Source: an uncultured Alloprevotella sp.
GTDB lineage: Bacteria; Bacteroidota; Bacteroidia; Bacteroidales; Bacteroidaceae
Direction of reading: 5' to 3'
NCBI GenBank assembly: GCA_944320745.1
Contig: CALUIN010000018.1
Coordinates: 1-33,098 of the forward strand
Length of the DNA stretch: 33,098 nucleotides
Shown: positions 1-6,875 of the stretch, one piece after another
Numbering within the stretch: position 1 is the stretch's first letter
How the letters are laid out: each line of letters opens with the position of its first letter
The notes under the pieces: model-generated
The model's input: only the letters and a program-made list of their open reading frames with translations
Database searches by the model: none
Told to the model about the DNA's origin: nothing
Program-made: the position numbers and the translations under genes

Positions 1-1416
1 AAGACCTGCATCAAGCTGGCCATCGTCCTCGTCCTCTACCTCCTCTTCCTCCTTTGGGTAGGCTCCTGGTGGGGGCTGCTGGTCGTACCCTTCATCGTCG
101 ACGCCTACGTCACCAAGTTTATCAACTGGGGCTGGTGGAAAAAGTCCAAGAACCCGGCCACGCGCACCGTCATGAGCTGGGTGGACGCCATAGTCTTCGC
201 CCTCGTCGGCGTCTACTTCCTCAACCAGTTCTTCTTCCAGAACTTCGTCATCCCCTCCTCCTCGCTCGAAAAAACCCTTCTCACGGGCGACTACCTGCTC
301 GTCTCGAAGCTCTCCTACGGCCCGCGCATCCCGCAGACGCCCCTCACCATGCCGCTCACTCAGAACACCATGCCCCTCGTCGGGGGAAAGAGCTACCTGG
401 AGTGGCCCAAGTGGGACTACCGCCGTGTCAAGGGCCTGGGAAGCGTGGAGCTGAACGACATCGTCGTGTTCAACTACCCCTCGGGCGACACCGTGGCCCT
501 GCAGAGCCAGGACCGCGACTACTACGGCATGGTCTACGAGATAGGCCAGCAGATCACCGGCCTGCAAGCCACGCCCCAGATGGGATACGAAGCGCAGCAG
601 CGCCTCTACGCCCAGATGTACGCCGCCGGCAGCCAGGCTGTGCGCCAGGCCCCCGAGGTCTACGGCAAAGTGACCTCCCGCCCGGCGGACCGCCGCGAGA
701 ACTACGTGAAGCGCTGCGTGGGCCTGCCCGGACAGACCCTGCTCATCCGCAACGACACGATATACCTCGACGGCAAGGCAAACCGCGAGCCCGACCACTC
801 GCAGTATCTCTACGCCGTGACGCTCACCACGCCCTTCCCCGAAGAGTGGAAGCGCGAGCTGGGCATCACGTACGAGGACCTCTCGCAGATGGAGCGCGAC
901 GACGCCACGGGATTCTACACCTACTACATGCCGCTGACGCGCGAGGCGCTCAAGGCCCTGCAGGGCTGGAAGGACTACGTGGTCAAGACCGAGCGGGTGC
1001 GCCCCTACACGCCCTGGCTCTATCCGCTCAACATGGCGAAGCGCTGGACCACGTCCGATTACGGCCCCGTCTGGATACCGAAGAAGGGCGCGACGCTCCA
1101 TCTCACGCTGGCCAACCTGCCGATCTACGAGCGGCCCATCAGAGTCTATGAGAACAACGACCTGGAAGTGCGCGACGGCGTGATTTACATCAACGGCCGG
1201 GCCACGGACCGCTACACCTTCAAGATGGACTACTACTGGATGATGGGTGACAACCGGGACAACTCGGCGGACTCGCGCTTCTGGGGCTTCGTTCCCGAAG
1301 ACCACATCGTGGGCAAGCCGCTCTTCGTGTGGCTCTCGCTCGACCCGGACTACAGCCCGTTTGACGGGAAAGTACGCTGGAACCGCATCTTCAAATGGGT
1401 GGCCGACATACAGTAA
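1..1416 (+). CDS. lepB: Signal peptidase I, 5'-truncated by the window edge
   Basis: Type I signal peptidase (family S26) that cleaves Sec signal peptides on the outer face of the inner membrane. The reading frame is open from base 1, and the first ~57 codons encode hydrophobic membrane segments, so the start lies upstream; the ATG at 172 is internal. The nucleophile box reads IPSSSLEKTLL, with the catalytic Ser at about 262-264. The general-base Lys is in YVKRCVGLPG (about 709-711). The C-terminal box GDNRDNSADSRFWG is intact near 1246-1290. The long insert between the boxes is usual for Bacteroidales LepB. The next gene begins 16 nt downstream, so the two are probably cotranscribed. Confidence 0.95.
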   Translation, partial: KTCIKLAIVLVLYLLFLLWVGSWWGLLVVPFIVDAYVTKFINWGWWKKSKNPATRTVMSWVDAIVFALVGVYFLNQFFFQNFVIPSSSLEKTLLTGDYLLVSKLSYGPRIPQTPLTMPLTQNTMPLVGGKSYLEWPKWDYRRVKGLGSVELNDIVVFNYPSGDTVALQSQDRDYYGMVYEIGQQITGLQATPQMGYEAQQRLYAQMYAAGSQAVRQAPEVYGKVTSRPADRRENYVKRCVGLPGQTLLIRNDTIYLDGKANREPDHSQYLYAVTLTTPFPEEWKRELGITYEDLSQMERDDATGFYTYYMPLTREALKALQGWKDYVVKTERVRPYTPWLYPLNMAKRWTTSDYGPVWIPKKGATLHLTLANLPIYERPIRVYENNDLEVRDGVIYINGRATDRYTFKMDYYWMMGDNRDNSADSRFWGFVPEDHIVGKPLFVWLSLDPDYSPFDGKVRWNRIFKWVADIQ

Positions 1417-1432
1417 CCCTCTCCCCCGTGCC

Positions 1433-1972
1433 ATGACTGCCGCACTACGTTCCCCAGACCGCCTTGGAAAGCCCCGCCGCCCGCGGAGCGTATGGGCCGC
1501 TGTGCGCGTCTTCGTGGTGCCGCCGGTGGTGGCGCTGACGCTGCTGCTGGCGGTGCGCGGCCTGGCCGTGACGCAGGTGTCGCTGCCCGCGTCCCGGCCG
1601 GAACTGGGCCTGCTGGCGGGCGACCGCGTCCTCGTGGACCGCACGGCCTTCGGGCTGTGCCTGCCCCTGCCGGGCTGCGAGGCTCCGCTGCGCGCCGGCG
1701 GCCGCGAGCCGCGGCGCGGAGAGCTGGTGGCCTACGAGGCGCCCGGCACGGCCGAAGGGGTGCGCGTGGGCCGTATAGACGGGCTGCCGGGCGACAGTCT
1801 GGGCGGCGGCACGGAGGGATGCCTCGTACCGGGCACCTACCGCGCCGGCGGCGACATCATCGCCCGCGAGCGGCTGATAGGGCGACTGATGTGCGTGAGC
1901 TACTCCGTGGACCGCGGGCAACCCTTCGGCAAGCGCCTGCGCCGCCACCGCTTCTTCCTCCGACTGCAATGA
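1433..1972 (+). CDS. S26 signal-peptidase-like paralogue lacking the catalytic dyad
   Basis: 179-aa protein with one N-terminal membrane segment (about residues 24-45) and a short S26-like domain. Aligned by eye to the upstream LepB, PASRPELGLLAGD matches PSSSLEKTLLTGD, which puts Arg55 at the catalytic Ser. VGRIDGLPGD matches VKRCVGLPGQ, which puts Gly113 at the catalytic Lys. The C-terminal GDNR box is absent. It should therefore be a non-peptidase relative, perhaps a LepB partner or substrate-binding subunit; that role is inference. The ATG at 1433 is chosen because it follows the lepB stop by 16 nt; an earlier in-frame start at 1247 would lie inside lepB. Its stop overlaps the next start (ATGA). 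Confidence 0.8.
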   Translation: MTAALRSPDRLGKPRRPRSVWAAVRVFVVPPVVALTLLLAVRGLAVTQVSLPASRPELGLLAGDRVLVDRTAFGLCLPLPGCEAPLRAGGREPRRGELVAYEAPGTAEGVRVGRIDGLPGDSLGGGTEGCLVPGTYRAGGDIIARERLIGRLMCVSYSVDRGQPFGKRLRRHRFFLRLQ

Positions 1973-2598
1973 ACGCCGTCCTCCTCACTTCCGCCTACCT
2001 TGCCCCCGTGCAGTACTATACGAAACTCTACGCCGCGCCGCGCGTCGTAGAGGAACGGGGCGAGCACTACGTGAAACAGACCTACCGCAACCGCTGCGTC
2101 ATCGCCGGCCCCGACGGGCCGCTGGCGCTCTCCCTGCCCGTGGAGCACGAGGGGCCGCGGCCAGCCACACGCGACGTCAGACTGAGCGACCACGGCAACT
2201 GGCGGCACACGCACTGGGCGGCCCTGTGCAGCGCCTACGAGAACAGCCCTTATTTCCCCTACTATGCCGACGACTTCCGCCGCATCTACGAGCGGCGCTT
2301 TACCTTTCTCGTGGACTTCAACGCGGCGCTGCAGGCCCTGGTCTGCGACCTGCTGGACCTGCACCCCGACCTGACGGTGCGCACGGACTATGTGGACGCG
2401 GCGGCCGAGGGGCTCGAGGACCTGCGCGAGCGCATCCGCCCGAAGACCGGCTTCGCGGACGACGCGCACTTCCGCCCCGCGCCCTACTACCAGGTGTTTG
2501 CCGCGCGCACCGGCTTCCTGCCGAACCTGAGCATGGCGGACCTGCTCTTCAACATGGGCCCCGAGTCGCGCCTCGTACTGCGCAGAAGCATTGTCTGA
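1969..2598 (+). CDS. WbqC-like family protein
   Basis: 209-aa soluble protein resembling the WbqC family, whose members occur in polysaccharide loci and in Bacteroidales next to lepB. The opening LLTSAYLAPVQYYTKL has the family's typical start, in which a Tyr/Leu-Ala-Pro-x-x-Tyr/Phe segment precedes the first helix. Central HTHWAALCSAYENSPYF and terminal NLSMADLLFNMGPES are also typical. The biochemical activity is not established. The start ATG overlaps the stop of the S26-like gene by four bases (ATGA), indicating translational coupling in a lepB, S26-like, WbqC-like operon. A 21-nt repeat cluster with a perfect 18-bp inverted repeat follows the stop. Confidence 0.8.
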   Translation: MNAVLLTSAYLAPVQYYTKLYAAPRVVEERGEHYVKQTYRNRCVIAGPDGPLALSLPVEHEGPRPATRDVRLSDHGNWRHTHWAALCSAYENSPYFPYYADDFRRIYERRFTFLVDFNAALQALVCDLLDLHPDLTVRTDYVDAAAEGLEDLRERIRPKTGFADDAHFRPAPYYQVFAARTGFLPNLSMADLLFNMGPESRLVLRRSIV

Positions 2599-2610
2599 GG
2601 GCCTTCGGCC

Positions 2611-2694
2611 ACGCGCCTTAGCCCCGTAAAAACTGGCCTTAGCCCCGTCGGAACGCGCCCTATCCCAGTTCCGACGGGGCTAAGGCGCGTTTAT
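2611..2694. repeat. 21-nt period repeat cluster A (4 units)
   Basis: Four consecutive 21-nt units at 2611, 2632, 2653 and 2674. Each is a 17-nt core plus a 4-nt linker. The first core is ACGCGCCTTAGCCCCGT; the fourth, ACGGGGCTAAGGCGCGT, is its exact reverse complement in the same register. Units two and four form an 18-bp perfect inverted repeat (2637-2654 with 2668-2685), so RNA from either strand can fold a strong hairpin. It follows the WbqC-like stop by 12 nt and may end that operon, although no T-run follows. Confidence 0.85.
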
Positions 2695-2835
2695 GCGGCA
2701 GCCATCGCCGCGCGACAACGGCACAGAGGCTGTTTTCCGCCCCGTAGCGCCGCTTTCCCGTCCGCGACGGTCCGACACCCGCCGCTCTGGAGAAAAGACC
2801 GCAGACGGGCGCTGGGCAACCCGCGGGACCGGCGG

Positions 2836-3007
2836 GCACGAAAAAGGCCGCGCCTTCACAGGCACAGCCTTTCATGACATGGACATAACAATTTAAATTT
2901 TCTTCTTGATTCGCTTCACGGGCCGCCCGCAGAGCAGTGCTGTGCGCCGGACGCTTCCGGCAGCCAGTTTGCGCACCGACGCGGGAGGCTCTATGTGGTT
3001 GCTAAAT
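2836..3007 (-). ncRNA. Putative ~170-nt structured small RNA
   Basis: On the minus strand a Bacteroidota promoter (TACCTTTG at 3021-3014, ATTG 20 nt upstream) is followed by a highly structured stretch and a hairpin terminator at 2873-2841. Within it 2981-2989 can pair with 2922-2930 (8 of 9 pairs) and GTGCGC (2976-2971) pairs with GCGCAC (2947-2942), enclosing a smaller hairpin. No gene with a normal start is present. An in-frame stretch ending in GRPVKRIKKKI and a stop at about 2892 lacks an ATG, so a small peptide with a GTG or non-standard start remains an alternative. 6S RNA or a Bacteroidales-specific RNA family are possibilities; I could not assign one. Confidence 0.5.
2841..2873 (-). 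terminator. Intrinsic terminator of the putative small RNA
   Basis: On the minus strand a 12-bp stem (GAAAGGCTGTGCC pairing with GGCGCGGCCTTT) surrounds a 6-nt loop and runs into TTTTTC. Two positions are G-U wobbles in minus-strand RNA but C-A mismatches on the plus strand, so it acts on the minus strand. Confidence 0.65.
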
Positions 3008-3013
3008 CTGTGG

Positions 3014-3045
3014 CAAAGGTACGACGGAACGCCGGCGCCCGCAAT
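3014..3045 (-). promoter_or_regulatory. Bacteroidota-type promoter of the putative small RNA
   Basis: The minus strand reads ATTG, 20 nt, then TACCTTTG (3021-3014). This fits the TTTG/N19-21/TAnnTTTG consensus of the primary sigma factor of this phylum. Initiation is expected near 3007. Confidence 0.65.
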
Positions 3046-3068
3046 ACCCAGTAATAGGTATTTTGCCG

Positions 3069-3728
3069 TCAGTCAAAACGATAGGTCAGGGAGACAAGCC
3101 CCGTAACGGTGCGCCCGCCGTCGGCGGAGGTGCGCGTCAGACCGAAGTCGGCCTCGACGCCGAGCGTCAGTCCGGTGGCAAACTGATAGCCGGCGAAAGC
3201 CTGCACGCCGGCATCGAAGCGGCGCAGACCGTCGCCGCCGAAGGCGTCGCCGTCGTAGTAGAGCTTGTCGCTGCCCAGCTGCTCGCCGTCGCCCTTGGTC
3301 TTCACCTTGCCGAAGAGGCCGACGGCGGCGTAGGGGCCGGCGCTCAGGACAACGTAGCGCGAAGGGCCCGTGCGCCAGTAGTAGCTGAAGAGAAGGGGCA
3401 GCTCGATGTAATTGGCGGACGTGGAGCGGCTCATGCGGGAGTAGACGGGATTGCCCTCCTCGTCGTAGAGGGGCGCACCGTCGTCGTCGATCACAGCAAC
3501 CAGCCGGTCGGGGTCCTTGAATCCCTTGCCGTAGAACACGAGAGAGGGGGCTACCGTCCAGCGCTGGTCGAACTCGTACTCGTAACCGACGCCGATCTTG
3601 TAGGCCCCGACGGAACGGGCCGCGCCATACTGCGAGGAGAGGCCGCCGCCGAACTTCAGCTGCCAGTGCTGGGCGTGAGCGCCGAGGGCCAGGAGGAAAA
3701 GGATGGGGAGCAGGATGCGTTTTGCCAT
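3069..3728 (-). CDS. Outer-membrane beta-barrel protein (PorT/OmpA-like barrel)
   Basis: 219-aa exported protein. Residues 1-20 form a classical signal peptide (MAKRILLPILFLLALGAHAQ). The rest is alternating aromatic and polar beta strands, for example YKIGVGYEYEFDQRWTVAPSLVFYG and YIELPLLFSYYWR, ending in LTYRFD with the penultimate Phe expected of an outer-membrane barrel recognised by BAM. The size fits an eight-stranded barrel. The specific function is unknown. It lies 88 nt downstream of the helicase on the same strand with a hairpin between them and no clear promoter of its own, so it may be read by partial read-through. Confidence 0.85.
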   Translation of the reverse strand: MAKRILLPILFLLALGAHAQHWQLKFGGGLSSQYGAARSVGAYKIGVGYEYEFDQRWTVAPSLVFYGKGFKDPDRLVAVIDDDGAPLYDEEGNPVYSRMSRSTSANYIELPLLFSYYWRTGPSRYVVLSAGPYAAVGLFGKVKTKGDGEQLGSDKLYYDGDAFGGDGLRRFDAGVQAFAGYQFATGLTLGVEADFGLTRTSADGGRTVTGLVSLTYRFD

Positions 3729-3764
3729 GTGCTTATGCGTTATCGTGGTGGAACAGATACAAGA

Positions 3765-3804
3765 AGGGCTGCCGCGCGCGGCCGCAACGCCGGACGGCAG
3801 CCCT
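3765..3804 (-). terminator. Hairpin after the DEAD-box helicase
   Basis: A perfect 10-bp inverted repeat (AGGGCTGCCG at 3765-3774, CGGCAGCCCT at 3795-3804) sits 12 nt after the helicase stop. The minus strand continues TTCTTGT, a weak T-rich tail. It probably terminates or attenuates transcription from the helicase. Confidence 0.55.
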
Positions 3805-3816
3805 CAGCTGTTAGGA

Positions 3817-5634
3817 TTATTCAAAGAACTTGCGCCAGTCGTCCTTGCGGTGCGAAGGCTTGGCGAACTCCTCATCGTCCGGGCGGCGCGCCTTTCCTCC
3901 CTTGCGGGCGGAGCGGCGGTCGGCATCGCCTTCAGCCTCGTGCCGGCGGGCCGGGCGGCGCGCACCGCCGCCGAAGGCCTGCGGCTCGCGGTCGGCGCTG
4001 TCGACGACGACCTTGCGGTCGCCCACCTTGGCTTTGGCCATTTTGTGCATGACGAGGGGCGCGTCAGCCTCGGGCACTTCGAAGAAGGAGCAGTTTGTCG
4101 TCAGGTCGATGCGGCCTATTTCGATCTTGCCCTTGACGTAGCGGTTGACGAGGTTAATGATTTCGCGGGCGTAGAAGTTGTCGCGCTTGCCCAAGTTGAT
4201 GAAGAGCCGCTTGTAGCCGGGCTCTGCCTGGCGGGGCCCGCCGCGGCGGTCGGCGCGTGAACGCCCGGCGCGCTCGCCGCCTTCCTTGGCGCGGCTGCGC
4301 TCGGCCGTGGGCTGCTCGATGAGGGGAGCATCGGCGTAGTACTGGAGGAAGCGGCCGAACTCGCGGCTCACAACCCGCTTGATGAGGTCCTCCTTCGTAA
4401 GCCAGTCAAGTTTGCGATAGACTTCGGGCAGGAACGGGGCAATCTGATTGTCATCGACCGCCGTGCGTTCCAGCTCGTCCATGACGCGGTAGAGCTGCTT
4501 GGTACAGATCTCCTTGGGCTCGGGCAGCACGCCGGCCTCGAACTTCTTGCCGATGACTTTCTCGATGACACGCACCTTTCCCTTCTCGCGGACGTGTATG
4601 ATAGAGATGCTCGTGCCGCGCTTGCCGGCGCGTCCGGTACGGCCGGAGCGGTGCGTGTAGTTCTCCACGTCGTCCGGCAGTCCGTAGTTGATGACGTGTG
4701 TCAGGTCCTCCACGTCGAGTCCGCGGGCGGCGACGTCCGTAGCCACGAGGAGCTGCGTGCGGTGCTGGCGGAACTTCTGCATGGTGAGGTCGCGCTGCGC
4801 CTGGGAGAGGTCGCCGTGCAAGGCCTCGGCGTTGTAGCCGTCGCGTATCAGGAGGTCGGCCACCTCCTGCGTCTCGAGGCGCGTACGGCAAAAGATGATG
4901 GCGTAAATCCGAGGGTAATAGTCGACGATGCGCTTCAGCGCGAGGTACTTGTCCTTGGCATGGACGAGGTAGTAGATATGGTTCACGTTCTCGGCGCCTT
5001 CGTTGCGGGAGCCTACGACGATTTCCTTGTAGTCATGCAGATAGTTTCGGGCAATGCGGGTAATCTCGGCGCTCATCGTCGCGGAGAAGAGGAGCGTGTT
5101 GCGCTCGGCAGGGACGCCGGCCAGTATCTCGTCGATGCTCTCGGTGAACCCCATGTTGAGCATCTCGTCGGCCTCGTCGAGCACGACGTTTTCCACGGCG
5201 TCGAGCTTGGCCACGCCGCGCTTCATGAGGTCAATGAGGCGGCCCGGAGTAGCGATGATGACCTGTGCCCCCTTACGCAGCGAGCGGATCTGACTCTCGA
5301 TGCTCGATCCGCCATAGACGGCGAGGACATGAAGCCCGTCGATATAGCGCGAGTAATCCTTGAGATCCCCTGTGATCTGCAGGCAAAGTTCGCGCGTAGG
5401 GCTGAGGATGACGGCCTGCGTACGGCGGTCGTCGGGATTTACTTTCTGAAGGACGGGCAATCCATAGGCAGCCGTCTTGCCGGTGCCGGTCTGCGCCAGA
5501 GCGATGACGTCGTTGCCGACGCCCAAGAGGTAAGGTATGACTTCTTCCTGTACGGGCATAGGCTGCTCGTACCCTAATTCCGAGATGGCGCGCAGGATTT
5601 CCTCCGAAACGCCCAATTCTGCAAATGTTTTCAA
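3817..5634 (-). CDS. deaD: DEAD-box ATP-dependent RNA helicase with DbpA-type RNA-binding domain
   Basis: 605-aa helicase that remodels RNA during ribosome assembly or cold adaptation. Visible motifs in order: Q motif GYEQPMPVQ, Walker A AQTGTGKT, PTREL, TPGR, DEAD, SAT, HGDLSQ, ATDVAARGLD and HRSGRTGRAG. A DbpA-like RNA-binding fold follows (GYKRLFINLGKRDNFYAREI onward), then a basic RG/KR-rich tail. I place the start at TTG (5634-5632), giving (M)KTFAELG, because relatives begin MKTF and a strong promoter lies just upstream; a longer in-frame start at 5712 lies upstream of that promoter. No Shine-Dalgarno is seen. Confidence 0.92.
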   Translation of the reverse strand: MKTFAELGVSEEILRAISELGYEQPMPVQEEVIPYLLGVGNDVIALAQTGTGKTAAYGLPVLQKVNPDDRRTQAVILSPTRELCLQITGDLKDYSRYIDGLHVLAVYGGSSIESQIRSLRKGAQVIIATPGRLIDLMKRGVAKLDAVENVVLDEADEMLNMGFTESIDEILAGVPAERNTLLFSATMSAEITRIARNYLHDYKEIVVGSRNEGAENVNHIYYLVHAKDKYLALKRIVDYYPRIYAIIFCRTRLETQEVADLLIRDGYNAEALHGDLSQAQRDLTMQKFRQHRTQLLVATDVAARGLDVEDLTHVINYGLPDDVENYTHRSGRTGRAGKRGTSISIIHVREKGKVRVIEKVIGKKFEAGVLPEPKEICTKQLYRVMDELERTAVDDNQIAPFLPEVYRKLDWLTKEDLIKRVVSREFGRFLQYYADAPLIEQPTAERSRAKEGGERAGRSRADRRGGPRQAEPGYKRLFINLGKRDNFYAREIINLVNRYVKGKIEIGRIDLTTNCSFFEVPEADAPLVMHKMAKAKVGDRKVVVDSADREPQAFGGGARRPARRHEAEGDADRRSARKGGKARRPDDEEFAKPSHRKDDWRKFFE

Positions 5635-5667
5635 GGTGAATCTGGATAAAATATAGTAAATCGGCTG

Positions 5668-5700
5668 CAAAGTTACGACGTTTGCCGCCGACGAACCAAA
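5668..5700 (-). promoter_or_regulatory. Promoter of the DEAD-box helicase
   Basis: On the minus strand TTTG (5700-5697), a 21-nt spacer and TAACTTTG (5675-5668) match the phylum consensus very well. Initiation near 5661 leaves a leader of about 27 nt before the TTG start at 5634. Confidence 0.75.
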
Positions 5701-5782
5701 CAGAATGCTCAAAAAATCACGCGGTTCGTCCGCCCCGCCGCCGCGCGGCGGGTGGACAGCGGCGGCGGGACGGAATCCCTGT

Positions 5783-5803
5783 CCGGCAGGCGCATCCTGC
5801 CGG
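5783..5803 (-). terminator. Hairpin at the end of the four-gene operon
   Basis: A perfect 8-bp inverted repeat (CCGGCAGG at 5783-5790, CCTGCCGG at 5796-5803) with a 5-nt loop lies 17 nt after the DUF1848 stop. There is no T-run. A second imperfect GC-rich hairpin follows near 5728-5757. Confidence 0.4.
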
Positions 5804-5820
5804 CAGTGGCGGCGCGAGCT

Positions 5821-6870
5821 CTATCCCAAGAGGCTCTCGCTCTCATCGTCCACCCTTGCGGCGTTGGCTTGCACGCGGTCGCGACTACTGTTGGCGTAGC
5901 AGTAGACGCAGAAGTGGCGGCAGGTGTCGTACTGCCCGATGTCCTTGCTTACCATGCAGCCGCAGGCCCGCCGTTGCCCCTTGTCCTTGAGATTGCGGCG
6001 CTCCGCGGGCAGCGGCGGGCAGGCGCCGAAGAGGTCCGGCTCGGGCCAGCGGCCGGTGCGCAGGTAGTAGACCAGCGCGTGGTCGTCGCCGAAGAGGCGC
6101 TCCATCAGCGCGGCGTCCACGCAGCAGTTGTGGGCAATGCCGTAGGCGCTGAAGTCGTCCGCCTCGGCGCAGGTGGCCAGTTCGACCGCCCAGCCGCGTT
6201 CGGCCCAGGCGTCGCGCAAGCGGGCCAGTCCCTCGACTATGACGGCGCGCTGCGCGGCATCCGGTTCACCCTGCGCCACGCTGTCGGCCGTAAAGCTGCG
6301 AGTCTCGCGCACCAGGTTCTGCCGCACCTTGCGGTAGGCCTGCACGTCGACGAAGCTGAACACGAGCTTTTCCGTGCAGTGCGCCAAGGCGTTGCCCACG
6401 CGCCGTATGCGGGCCAGCAGCTCGGGCGGCGGCGTCGTGGGCGAGAGGATGAGGGGGTCGAAACGCCAGACTACGCGCGCCGCCCCCAGCCGCCCGGCCA
6501 GTTCGCGAAACGTTGCGATGCGCTCCGTCAGCGGCGGCACGCCCGGCTCGAAGCCCTCGGCCTCGTAGTCGTTCAGCGTCACCTGGAAATAATAATGAAT
6601 GCCCCGTTCGTCCAGCTCGTGCAGGTAGGGCAGGATGGGCTTCGGATTTTTCGTCCAGAACACCACGACGCGGCAACGGGCGAACGACACGTACGTCCGC
6701 CTCCGGTTGAACGGATTAATCCACACGCAGTAGCCTCGCCGCAGCCGGTGGAAGAACCAGCGGGCGTAGAACGCCGGGATGTCCGTCGACCGGCTGGCGG
6801 AGACGACGACCGGCGCCACGGCCTCCACGCGCTCGCCGCTGTCTGTGGTAATGGTCACGTGATCCTTCAT
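5821..6870 (-). CDS. DUF1848 family protein (predicted iron-sulfur)
   Basis: 349-aa protein matching DUF1848. It opens with VVVSASRSTDIPAFYARWF and continues with VVFWTKNPKPILPYL, a hallmark of the family. A C-terminal cysteine cluster, CGCMVSKDIGQYDTCRHFCVYCYAN, has Cys spacing suggestive of a 4Fe-4S cluster, and the family is often described as radical-SAM-like; no activity is established. The start is either ATG at 6870, 5 nt past the upstream stop, or GTG at 6879, overlapping it as GTGA. Both imply translational coupling. It is the last gene of the operon and may be a housekeeping passenger. Confidence 0.85.
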   Translation of the reverse strand: MKDHVTITTDSGERVEAVAPVVVSASRSTDIPAFYARWFFHRLRRGYCVWINPFNRRRTYVSFARCRVVVFWTKNPKPILPYLHELDERGIHYYFQVTLNDYEAEGFEPGVPPLTERIATFRELAGRLGAARVVWRFDPLILSPTTPPPELLARIRRVGNALAHCTEKLVFSFVDVQAYRKVRQNLVRETRSFTADSVAQGEPDAAQRAVIVEGLARLRDAWAERGWAVELATCAEADDFSAYGIAHNCCVDAALMERLFGDDHALVYYLRTGRWPEPDLFGACPPLPAERRNLKDKGQRRACGCMVSKDIGQYDTCRHFCVYCYANSSRDRVQANAARVDDESESLLG

Positions 6871-6875
6871 GCCGC

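Noticed and set aside
2611-2694. CRISPR-like array (applies to all six 21-nt repeat clusters)
   Set aside because: There are no unique spacers: the linkers are 4 nt, units invert, and no cas genes are near.
2693-2896. Small plus-strand protein between repeat A and the small RNA
   Set aside because: It runs through the minus-strand terminator, has arginine-rich GC-driven composition, and has no visible promoter.
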